64,000 bases of DNA, from NCBI RefSeq assembly GCF_000003815.2, contig NC_049996.1, positions 17,032,930 through 17,096,929 on the forward strand. Direction: 5' to 3'. Source of the stretch: Branchiostoma floridae (lineage: Eukaryota > Chordata > Leptocardii > Amphioxiformes > Branchiostomatidae). Both the position numbers and the translations under genes were made by a program. Shown piece by piece: positions 1 to 11,500 of this stretch. The notes under the pieces are model-generated. The model saw only the letters and a program-made list of their open reading frames with translations. It did not search any database and had not been told where the DNA came from. Position 1 is the stretch's first letter, and the number at the start of each line of letters is the position of its first letter.

Positions 1-675
1 CGCCCGCACAAGTGGAAGTCTTGTTTTTTTCTGTCCGTCAGTTCGCGCGTTCCTAGCAACTCCAATCTCGTGCGCGAGAGTGCTGATCATGCGGTACTTC
101 TTGACAATCTTGCCTACAACAATTCCCCTGATCATACGTTTTCCATCTGACGTCCTCTTACGGTATGATTCCTTTATGCTAGACGTCACTACATTGGAGA
201 ACAAGATTTTCTTTCTCAACCTGTCAGGCACTCTTCGCGGTGTTAAGCCAGCAGCCCTGATTTCAGAATTGGTCTTGCTGCGCGGTGTCATACATTCATT
301 TGAGGTACCCTGACCCTGTGCACCTTTACTTTTTGCTCGTTCTAACCGCTTTTGCAGCTTCTTCTGAGCCTTCAGGGTTTTTTCCAGCTTTCTCTGTAAC
401 TCTTTGATCTTCTTTCTGGGCCCACCCGATGCTTTGTTCTTCTTCTTAAAATCCATCTTGATGGTTACTTTTGCTGCCTGTTTCCGGGCCCTGTGCCTTC
501 TCATCTTTTCTCTTGCTTGTGCATTTCTTCTCTCCCTGGCTTCATGACTCAACGAAGCTGCCGGTTTGTAGTGTTTCTTGGCACGTGCGGCCTCCTTTGC
601 TTTGTACTGCTCTTCATCCTTTGCCTTCTTTCTTTCTCTGTATGCCCGCTGAATCTCAGCTCTAGTCTTGCCCAT
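1..675 (-). CDS. Basic coiled-coil hypothetical protein, 3' end beyond window
   Basis: Seen: on the minus strand an ATG at 675-673 opens a frame of 225 codons that is still open at base 1, so the protein continues to the left. A TAG lies two codons upstream of the ATG, which fixes this as the first in-frame start unless an exon joins at the acceptor-like TGTAG just before it. The product begins MGKTRAEIQRAYRERKKAKD and is extremely rich in Lys and Arg. Residues about 1-66 are a basic helix-like stretch, residues about 88-116 form a Leu-spaced basic coiled coil, and residues 144-159 read LTPRRVPDRLRKKILF. Family: it reminds me of lineage-expanded uncharacterised invertebrate proteins that start with an RERKK-like block and are often repeat-associated; this is memory, not a search. 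Context: it lies antisense inside an intron of the titin gene, and its codon use is not GC-rich like the titin exons, so an inserted mobile-element gene is the best guess. It could also be a retrocopy or a nested host gene. Confidence 0.6.
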   Translation of the reverse strand, partial: MGKTRAEIQRAYRERKKAKDEEQYKAKEAARAKKHYKPAASLSHEARERRNAQAREKMRRHRARKQAAKVTIKMDFKKKNKASGGPRKKIKELQRKLEKTLKAQKKLQKRLERAKSKGAQGQGTSNECMTPRSKTNSEIRAAGLTPRRVPDRLRKKILFSNVVTSSIKESYRKRTSDGKRMIRGIVVGKIVKKYRMISTLAHEIGVARNARTDGQKKTRLPLVRA

Positions 676-2435
676 CTTCTACATAAAAATGAAAACTATA
701 TTTACTAAAACAAGAAAGGTACCCACGATTTGCAAACAACTACGTAATGCCGACTCTGATATATTCATACATATGATGAGACTATATACGGCAGGTCAAT
801 GTACGTGTAGTGGGCGTTGGTATCACGGTGATCAACAGGCTCAGTTTTAATGCATATGTCACTGCTTTGACTGATTCAGAGCACCCTAAAACATACTACA
901 CCTAATGTTATTACATATAAAGTTATTAACTCGTCTGTGGTATCGTTAAATATTGCTTGCTCTAATTTCTTCCAACGCAAAAACGCCCAGTTAAACAGCA
1001 TGGTTACCTCCGTTACTGGTGGTTACCTGCGTTACCGATGGCATGTGTTTCTAATTATCGTCCTTCCCGGGATGTTTACCCACTATGCACGTTCTAAAAT
1101 GAATTACGGGCTAAAAGACATCTCTCAGGCTTCATAATTGGTCTTTGATGCATCAAAATTACCACCCTAACTTTGAAAATGCCAGATGATGCAAAATATT
1201 GAAGTTGTCTTACCTTTCTCCTGCTCAAACTGCACAAATGCGGCTCAACGCCGCGTTTTCAAGGACGTTATCGAGAACGAGGCTGACCTCCGAGTTGCCC
1301 ATGACCTTTAATCCTGATTACCTTGTACATATCGCCGTATGTCCGATAACGTATATTGCAAGGTAAAACGGTAACGAAGGTAACATGGTAACGTTAGGTA
1401 ACATTCTGGGATATAGTGATGAAAAAAATTTTATTAGTTCGCCGCTGGATCAAAAATGCAGCGGGTCTGTAGCTACCTGGGGATGGTCTTTCCACATGAA
1501 AGGTAGGGTAAGGCTATATCAACTACAACTTGTACTGAGTATGGTAACAAAGGTAACCTTTAAAAGTGGCCACAGGCAATACTCTCACAAGATGTGGCAA
1601 TTTTTCCATTATCAAGGGTTTGTTGCCTCACAAGTATCTTTGATGACATAAAATACATGCTAGTCGACCGAATAGCATAAAAAGGATATAGAAATTGTTT
1701 CTTTCTCTGTGATTTCTGCCCTTGTCTGTGTCGGTAACGAAGGTAACCTCAAAAACTGGCGACAGTTTTAAAATGGACCCTGACGTTATATGAGTGCAAG
1801 ACGGACAAACTCCTCCGCCTGTTTTTGTTGGTCTGATTACAGAGTATATTTAATGATCGGAAGTAAAGCCGGTGAACATATTTTTAACAAAAAAAATGAG
1901 GTGGTTCTGTCAATTATATAATTTGCGACAGGCGTTTTTCGACTGTCTCAAGGCAAAAAGCTGCCCTGAACGATCAAAACATGACTACCTATGACGGTAA
2001 AAACATAACATACAATATTTCTGGGGTTCATAGGTCAGTAAAAACTAGCAAACACGTAGTAATTGTGTATTTTACTGATATGAAAGCCCAATATTTTCTT
2101 GCGACAGCATTTGCACACGTTAACTGAGAATGGGTGGTAAGTCCCTTGAAACACACGGAAATGAGCGTTTTCGTGCAGTGTTGATCTATACAATAACTAC
2201 TTTGCACAGTATGGCATCTACTGGGGTATATTTACAGTTCTATAAAGCATGGGGTGAAAATGAGCATTTGTAATAAGTGGAGGAATATTAGCGCTGTAAC
2301 TGTATTTTACAACTCGTGGATGTTCAAGGTGAGACAATCTTGCAGAAAAGCCTCCCTAATGTACAGTATATTTTGTCACACTGCATTATAAACATGTAGT
2401 TCAATTCTGTAATATTTCATTATTTCTGTCCTTAG
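676..2435. other. Intron stretch upstream of titin exon 1 of the window
   Basis: This 1.76-kb stretch has no exon I can support on either strand. It ends in a pyrimidine tract and the acceptor CTTAG at 2431-2435. The N-terminal half of FN3 domain 1 is not found here, so the intron must continue left of base 1 and enclose the minus-strand frame. The part from about 1000 to 1750 carries GGTAAC motif pairs, listed separately. Confidence 0.7.
1002..1748. repeat. Cluster of GGTAACnnAGGTAAC motif pairs
   Basis: Paired GGTAAC half-sites occur at 1370-1402 (four half-sites), 1543-1558 and 1733-1748 on the + strand. They occur in the opposite orientation (GGTTACCTCCGTTAC) at 1002-1016 and 1021-1036. 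The last two + strand units share a longer imperfect stretch continuing as CTyrAAAAvTGGCsACAG. Such iterated, oriented short motifs are typical of transposon subterminal regions, and the cluster sits just upstream of the minus-strand frame. The role is inference. Confidence 0.5.
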
Positions 2436-2586
2436 GTGAACCGTAAGGCCATGGAGGGCCACTCCCTGTACGTGGACGGCCTGATCGAAGGCGCGGAGTA
2501 TGAGTTCCGCATCTACGCCGAGAACATGGCCGGCCTGGGACCCCCCAGCCAGCCCACACAGCCCACTCTGGCATTGCCGCCGATGG
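2436..2586 (+). CDS. TTN: Titin FN3 domain 1, C-terminal half
   Basis: One exon, entered in phase 0 and left in phase 1. It begins [16 protein letters not shown] and carries the F-strand motif [10 protein letters not shown] followed by GLGPPSQP. The first codon is GTG after an acceptor, not an initiation site. The N-terminal half lies left of the window. Confidence 0.88.
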
Positions 2587-5500
2587 GTACGTGTCTGTGG
2601 CTTACCTGTTATTACTAGTTTCTAATCGGTACAAAATTGGGGCTTATGCATATAGAAGTAAAGAACTGTCATAAATGGGTAGGTTCCCGTCTGTTTAGGC
2701 TTACCTATTATTACTAGTTTGTAATCTTTTTTTTTTATTGAACAAACACATAAAGGCAAAATAACAGACGAGTAGCGGCCCACTCAAGTTAAGACAATTT
2801 ATATCGGCACCGCTATTAAAAGAGAAATAAGAGTAACATGTGATTGACAAGATGCAATAAATCTGTACAAATGGTATACTAAGTATATTGACTGGTGGAA
2901 GCGCAAGTCCTGGTACCCCCCCCCCGGAATTTTGGTAGGACACGGGAAAAACATGGTTAGAAACGGCCAGTTTGCACAATGAAGTTCTGAGTTGAAGACA
3001 TAATCAAACAGTTTGTGGAATAGTTGCAAAGGGAAGTACCAAAAAGTAGTAAATGTTTGATTTCACCATCAGAAAGAGAGAAAATATCGAAAAGATGTCC
3101 TACGATCCTAGAAAGTTTGTAATCTATACGGAAATAGAGCTTAAAGAAGCAAAGAACCAACAGGATGCAGCCACAAATACAGTCTAGATTGAGAGTACAT
3201 GCACTTGAAACTGCTATAGTTTAGTTGGATCAAAATGAAAGGAGCAGCTTCCAATATTTTGGGTTAACAGTGACTTTCCTTCATCCCTGTATAACGTAAT
3301 GTTGCCCCCCTCCCCAGATCCCCCGGGTCCGCCCCAGAAGCTGCACACCTACGACTACACCAAGTCGTGGGCGGCAATCCGCTGGGAGGAGCCGCTGGAT
3401 AATGGTGGCGGCGAGATCACAGGTTACTGTCTGGAGATGACGGCCAAGGACAAGGACGACTGGCTCAAGGTCCACGACAAGCCCACAATCATGTACGTCA
3501 CCATACATTCTGTAGACTTTGAGTTGTCTGCCTAACCTTATTTTGTAGATCTGTAGAAGTTTTCGAAACTCTTCGAGAAGTAGATTAGAATTACTTCGAG
3601 CAAATAGCCCGACATTGTGATGCTGATTCTAAAACGCATTTGAGAAGAATGCATGCTGCATGCAGTCAGTAGATTCACCTGATGCTGAGGTTTGAATTTT
3701 TAGCTGACGTTTTCGATTTAGATTTTTAAAGAAACGTTTCGAAATGTTTTCATTACATGTAAAACACATTCTAAATCATTTAATTGTATCCATTTCTTCC
3801 TGTGTCTCCAGGCTGGAGGAGTTTACTGTCGCAGACCTTGTGGAAGGCAAGGAATACGAGTTCCGCTGCAAGGCGCGTAACGCTAAGGGCTTCGGTCCTT
3901 ACGCTGTCATGGAGCCGTTCAAGGCTAAGGACAGAGTCTGTAAGTATCGTCATGAAGTTTTAAGTGTCATGTTACAATCAGTGATTTATCAACTGCAAAA
4001 TATTTTAAAACATGCCACGCCTGTACGTTGTACATGTTTCGATCAATTCTATGCTCCATACACCAGCAGTTTGATGAACTTTGAATGCCTTTGTTTAAAT
4101 CTGATAAATTGTATGATGTTGGTAATTAAGTAGTTTTATGTGTATACAACTGAGATGACCTTATCAATAGCAGAAAAAAAGACGTATGATTTGTGCAGGT
4201 ATGTGATAAAGTAAGCTTTACCACCCCCCACCCCCCACCCCCTTCAGATGAGCCCATTATTGAGCTGGAGGCCGGCCTGAGGTCAGGTCTGACCGTGAAG
4301 GCCGGACATCCAATCCACTTGGCCGCCTACATCCGGGGCAAGCCTGATCCCGAGGTGTGGTGGGAGTCTGACCCCGAGTTCGACAAGACGCGCAGTGTGA
4401 TTGGTCCAACAGAGGACGGTTCCGACTTCGTGCTGAAGAACTCTGTGAGGACGGACTCCGGTCTGTACAAGATCACCGCTAGCAACGATGCCGGCGAGAA
4501 GTCAGCAACCTGCAGGGTTACCGTACTCGGTAAGGGCAAGGGGACTCCTTTTCTGTTGATTCTTGAATAAGTGTGACATGTTTTAGCTGGTTACGACTGC
4601 AGTTTTGTGCAAAATTCATCAAGATTAGACACCCTATCCATCAGTAGATACCAAAATGTATTTGATACTGTGACGGTGTCACCGTTATCTGTTGGGTATT
4701 CCACCTTTTTGGGCTTTAGTACATTGAATTGAAACAACTTGAGAGAGAGACTCTTCTTGTACCAAATATGTCGATGCTAATTTATGATAATTATCACTCT
4801 ACGTCCATTGCCTGGCCATATTTACCTACATATTCACCTACATGGCCATTGATTAATACTAATTTATGCTGATGATATTCAGACCTAGACTTACCTGGTG
4901 CGCCAAGATTTTCCAGTGATTGACGAGAATCTATGCTAATTTATGCTAATTATTTTCCATCCCCAGACGTGCCTGGCCTGCCCAGGTCCACGCGTTTCAC
5001 AATAATCTATGCTAATTTATGATAATCATATTCCGTCCCCAGACGTTCCTGGTCCACCCAGGTTCACGCGTGTGAAGGACGTCATTAAGACTGGCTGCAC
5101 GCTGCAGTTCAAGACGCCAGAGGACAACGGCGGCTCCGAGATCACCAACTACGTCATTGAGAGGCGCGAGGCGACTCGCCGCATCTGGACGCAGATCTCT
5201 GCCACCTTGCAGAAGCTGATTTACTACGCCTCCAATCTTCAGGTGTGTAGCTGATTCCTTGTTGATAACAAACGTTAGTATCAAGCTCTTTGTAAAGACC
5301 ATCACAAGGGTGTCGACGCTTTCGACCTACTCCCCGCACCTTTTATTCAAATGTATAGAATTTATATCATTTATACAGTAAACATGGTTGCTGTTGACAG
5401 GATTTCTCTGTATGTGAGAGAGGCCAATGGGCCGCTACTGGATAAGGAGATGGAGCGACAAGATGTGGTGATGACCTAGTACCTGTATGTAAATGATAGC

Positions 5501-8500
5501 TCAGATAGGCTTTGCTTGGTCTTCAATTAGAGTCTTTAAATTGCACAACTCATGACTATCCATGTCCCCACAGGAGGGTACTGACTACGTGTTCCGTGTG
5601 GCTGCCGAGAACCTGATCGGCGTGGGAGACTTCACAGAATTCCCGCCCTTCAAGGCAATGGACCCCGTCGGTAAGGATGATTCATTTGTTCGTTGTTTGA
5701 ATTTCCATTCCATACGGTGGAAACCCTTTGTGGACATACATTTTTACCTGGATGGTTGCTTAAGCTTGTAACATACTGATTTGAATAGGGCACGGCCTAC
5801 GCAATTGAAGAGAATATTTTATAAACATAAAATTCAACATTAGGAACTACAAATTAGGGTAGAGATTTTATACTGCGCCCTGACGTATCCACATGAATAC
5901 TTCCTTTTAGAAATTTTACAATGATTTCTAATGCATTTGCCTTTTCTCCACAAAGGTCCTCCCGGCCCGCCCCAGAACCTCGAGATCTATGACTCCATGG
6001 ACACGGAAGTGTCACTGTCCTGGGACATCCCTAAGTATGATGGCGGATCGCCCATCAAGGGATACGTCATTGAATGCCGCAAGGTGAGTTCTTTTAGACC
6101 TTTCACACAATATCATCGGATATTTATAACAGCAGAATTTTCAATGTGCTGAAAGGTTTTCAGGAAATAAAAGAAATGTGAAGAAAAACTCATGCCGCAA
6201 GTTCTAGTGCTGGTGACATTGATTATAATCATCATCTATACTATACTTTCTCTTCCTCCACACTTGTCAGACCAACAGTATCATTTGAAACTTTGCAGCC
6301 ATGGTTGAAAGTACTTTCAGTGTTGCTGAACACAATAATGTTAAAAGATAAACCTTTACGGCCACGTGTAACAAGGATATTCTATCTCCCATCCCAGTAC
6401 GGTGACCGTGACTGGAAGAAGGGCCACACCACCGCCACCGAGCCCGAGCTGAAGTTCACCCTGACGGACCTGCCCCACATGGAGGAGTACGAGTTTGCCG
6501 TGAAGGCCGTGAACGAGGTCGGGCCCGGCAAGCAGGCCGTCACCGACCCGTACGTGGTCAGGGAGAAGCAAGGTGAGTATCAAACATTGAGAGAGAGAAA
6601 TCAGCACTCTGTGATCAGCATTTGTTTTAGTTCAAATAACGTGGAGTTTTGGAAAGAATCATTGGGATTCTTCATATGGTTCGATGTAATGGCCGCACAG
6701 GCATGGGCGCATATAGTTAGGTAATGTGCATTGTAATAGTAACTACATACTCTAGGCATAACTGTGCATGGTACTATCTACATGATATTGAACATCAAAC
6801 CAACCAGATTTTCGTCATAAAAAATGTATTTGCTACAATCTAAACCTTGCCGCGTGTATAAGTGCTGCATAGAGAGATAAATGTGAAATGTTGTCCCTCC
6901 TCCCCAGTGCCTCCATCGCTGCGCCTGCCGCCACAGCTGACCTTCAAGGCCGGCACCAACCTGGTGTTGGACGCTGCCCTGGACGGACGCCCCGCTCCCA
7001 AGGTATGTTTTGATCATCTTATGTCTTTTTCAGGGTTTCTCAGTGAACAGCTTCAATTCTTCAGGTCTTTGAGATCACTTCACCTGAAGTCTAACTAGTC
7101 TACCCATTTTATAGTCTTTTGGCACACTCAGAGATATGAAAATCAGTGACAATGAAACTCCCTTCTGTGTCTTTCCCCAAAATTGATTGTGTTCTAAAAT
7201 TGTGATGATAAGTTATATGGGATCTTCTGTTGAAGCATCCTTTAATTCATTCTCTTCTTTTAACTCACTCACTCATTCATTCATTCATTCATTCACTCAT
7301 GTATCCATACTTCTGTCCAACAGGTGGAGTGGTACAAGGGCGATGACACCCTGAAACCTGACCAGCGCACTGACATCACCCAGTCCCTGATCGACACCAT
7401 CCTGACCGTGCAACACTGCACCAGGAACGACGCCGGAACGTACTTCGTCACCGCGGCCAACAACAGCGGCAAGAAGTCCGCTGAGTGTGAAGTGACTGTC
7501 TACGGTAAGCATCAGTTTTACCTGTTCCCATCGCGTGGCAAGGACATGTGCAAATTCCTATTTTTGCTATTATAGTGTGCTATGAAATAGCTATTGGACA
7601 TCCTGAAGTAGCTTCAAGTCATTTTAGTATATTCTCCAAATAATTACCAGAAATAGTTAATTGCAAATCTTTATTATGAAGATGAAAGCTAGACTATCAT
7701 AGAGCTATGACAGGTACATGATGATGATGCTATGACGTATACACAGCCTTAATGCGGGGTCACATTTGCCAGGGTGCTTGTAAAATTCTGTCACCCCAAA
7801 TTTCATGCCCCACTCACGCTCACGTTTTCTTTATCTGAATCTTTCCTCCAGGCCCACCTGGCCCGCCCCAGGATCTGAACATCGACGGCATGACGGCGAA
7901 CACCTGCAGCCTGTCCTGGCGTCACCCCAAGGACGACGGCGGCTCTCCCGTCACGTGCTACCTCGTGCAGCGCAAGGAGATGCCCGACGGCAAGTGGGTG
8001 CTGGTCAAAGGTCAGTTATATCAGCTCGTTTCACTTCAATCAATGTATCTTGTTTTATACGTCCCTGTAGATGCACCTTTGCAAGTATGGTTTCTGAAAA
8101 TTTGCTTGCATCTATAAACTTTGCACCTTTATTGGTACTATAAGTCGACTCCAAAAATAGAAGTCAAAACCTATCCGAAGCACCAAGCTCAAAAACAAAA
8201 GTAGTTATACAGTTCACTTATGTTCTAAATCCTATGATATGATTTTCCATCTTTGTAGAAAGTTCAAGCGGAGTCTTATTGCAATTAATTTTATAAGGTT
8301 AACAATTCCATCCCCCTGCCTCTCTCAGGTGACGTGCCAGTGTGCAGCTTTATCGTGCCTCGCCTGATCGAGGGCAAGTCCTACGCCTTCCGCGTCATTG
8401 CGGAGAACAAGTTTGGAACCGGACCCGGAACTGAGACCAGGCCTAAGATGATCAAGAGCCTCATCAGTAAGCCAAGTTTGATGTTGCATTCCTTGTGCAT

Positions 8501-11500
8501 CCAGAAAGTCCTATAAGATGTTCCCTTGAATATCTTACATGTAATCGTTTTCTCCATACAATCCACCGTCAGTCTCTTTTATGAAAACCTCCTACACCAA
8601 AGTAATGTACAATAACAATCCTTTGTACCTCCAACAGAGTTGCCCGGGCCTCCTGAGAACCCGCTGATCACGGACGTGTCCAGGAACATGATGATCGTGT
8701 GCTGGGAACCGCCACTGGATGACGGAGGGAGCCCTATCACTGGCTACTGGCTGGAGAAACGAGACTCCAACAACCAGCGATGGTTCAAGGTACGATGCCG
8801 TCAATTTGCTGTCAACCAATTATCATACATCTTAAGATATTTGCCAAAATATGCAAAGGATATCTCACCTTTGTCCACAAGACAAAATCTCGTTTAGAAA
8901 GCATAGCCATAGCCAGCGTGTCACCAACCGTAATCCAAGATCCCATAGTGTCTGCATCAAGACGTTTGTTTATTTTACCAGGGGTAACATATTGCCTATT
9001 CTAGGCGCTTTTCAATGTACCCTGGAGGTAACACCAGACATACATATACATACATATCAAATAAAAAAAGTAACATTACATGAGAAAACATTATGTAGCA
9101 TAGTAATAAGTGGATTCCCACCTTTCCTACAGGTATCCAAGGCGCCTATCGTGGGCACACGTGAGCGCGTGACCGGCCTGTACGCTAATGTGGAGTACGA
9201 CTTCCGCACCAGCGCCATTAACGCCGCCGGTGTGGGTCCGCCCAGCAAGCCTACCAAACCTACCGTCGCTAAGGATCAAGCTAGTAAGTACAGCCACCTT
9301 GTACAAGACCTACTATTGTTTCTCATCATTTTAGACAGAAGAATTTCTAAGGTCCATGTGTTGCACGTTACGACGTATTTCTTATTCCAGCAGTACCTTG
9401 ATTTGTGTTTGACATTAGACTGCATACATCTCATACTTGGATGCAATTTTTAGAATAGGCATTAAGGCAAGAACTGTTATTACGAAGAAACGAAGAAAAT
9501 TGACCCATTAAGTCTTCTGCAGTCTTCCTGTGAATAACCATAAGAGTTCTGAATGCAACCTTTTTCTGCCCGTAAATTCTGCCCGGTCCAGTATTTAGTC
9601 AAGAACTGTTATCAAGAAGAAACACCAGCATCCATCGCCTGGTACTCTATATTGTCAAATTGACTAGTTGAGTCTATACATTCTTCCTGTGCTTAATTAT
9701 AAGATTCTAAATGTAATGTTTTTGCCCCTTAGTTCCTCCCGGCCCGCCGCGCCCCGTGGTTGTGGACACGACCCGCTCCTCGGTCACCCTGGAGTGGGAA
9801 CCCCCTGCGCGGGACGGAGGCAGCCCCATCATCGGCTACTACGTCGAGATGAAGAAGTTCCGCGGCGAAGCCGACTGGGTAAGAACATTCAAGAACTACT
9901 CATAAAAAGAAACGTTAGAAGCAAAAGGCAAACTTTAGAACAAAAGTCCCTTATTTCTGATCTTTCTTCTTGAGGCCACGCCGATATGTATTTCCTCGGA
10001 TTTTGGAATTTTTTTTTTTTTTACACTTCTAGCAAGAGGACATCATGAAAGCAGAAAGCTAACGGGCTGTGATCTGACTCTGACCACACCATGAAATTGT
10101 GTTTCAGTACAGACTTCAGACTCTGCCTTTATGTTGACATATGATTTGTTTCTAATCCGAGAATTTCAATTGGTGTAACCTAAGTTCAAACGACATTAAC
10201 TGCATGTATAACGATTTTCTATCATTTCCGCCCTCAGGAGCGTTGCCATGACACCGAACTGGTGCACCTGCGCGAGCTGGTTGTGCCTGACCTGAACGAG
10301 GGTGAGGAGTACTGGTTCCGCGTGTTCGCCGTGAACGAGGTGGGCGAGGGTCCGCCCGGGGACGTGCCCGGCAGGGTCATCGTCAAGGAGAGGATCGGTA
10401 AGAAACCTGAAACTGGAAACCGGACATTTTCATTTTCTTCTTAACTTCTGCAGCAGTGCTGTCTTGTATCTACAGTTGGTGCGACACTGAATATTACTAG
10501 TAATGATGACATGAATAATGATTTGATGAACATCTATAATTGACGTGTGTCTGACTCTTGACATGTCACCCTGCAGAGGAAGTTGAGATGGATCTGGACG
10601 CCGACATCAAGGAAGGCGTGACTGTTAGAGCCGGCAACCCCGTACGGCTCATGGCCTACTTCAAGGTGGGTTAAAGCTATTCATAATACATATTGAGCCC
10701 GATTTTGTTTGCATTTTGTGAAGAAAATATTTTCAGTACTTTTTTGTGGCAGGCTTCTAAATCAAAACTGCACCGCGAGCCATGAATCAAATTAAAAGAA
10801 AGGCCCAAGAACAATTTTAGTCTGATTGATACAGTCTACTAATTTTTGCTACTAATTCTTATTTGTCTGCGGACGTATCTAACCTATCTCACACCCCTTG
10901 TGATCACAGGGCAAACCCGAGCCGAAGTGCTCGTGGAAGCGCGTGGGAACGGAGGCCATGATGCGGGGGTACCCGGAGAACACCAGCATCAGCACCGCGC
11001 TGATCATCAAGACTTCCGCTCGCACCGACACCGGCAAGTACGCCCTGACCGTGGAGAACAAGGCGGGAGCCAAGACCATGCAGACTTCTGTAACTGTGCT
11101 AGGTACGGAGGACTCTCTTACCTGTGTTGTATCAACACAAGAACTATACTTTTAACGCTCATGGTACCAAGTGTCAGAGATGGGCCACTGTATAACTACG
11201 TACCCAACCCAAATGTAATTGCAAAATATCCTGTCAAAAGTATGCAACTGTCGAGGACTGTAGGGAGATTGAAAGAACGTATTGCTACAAACCTTCCATC
11301 CTGATTATCCTGAGAAAAAAAATAGTTTTCTGTACAAAATGTTTCAATACATGAAGTAACATACTTTTTTTTTAAATTTATAAAAAAGGCTTTTTGTACA
11401 AATGACTGAGACAACCTGCCTCCCCTCAGATGTTCCTGGCCCGGTGCTCAAGCTGCACCCAAGCAACGTGACCAAGAGGACAGTGACCCTGAAGTGGGAG

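Noticed and set aside
2436-2618. GTG at 2436 as a translation start
   Set aside because: It directly follows CTTAG and continues an FN3 domain in phase 0, so it is an exon start, not an initiation codon.
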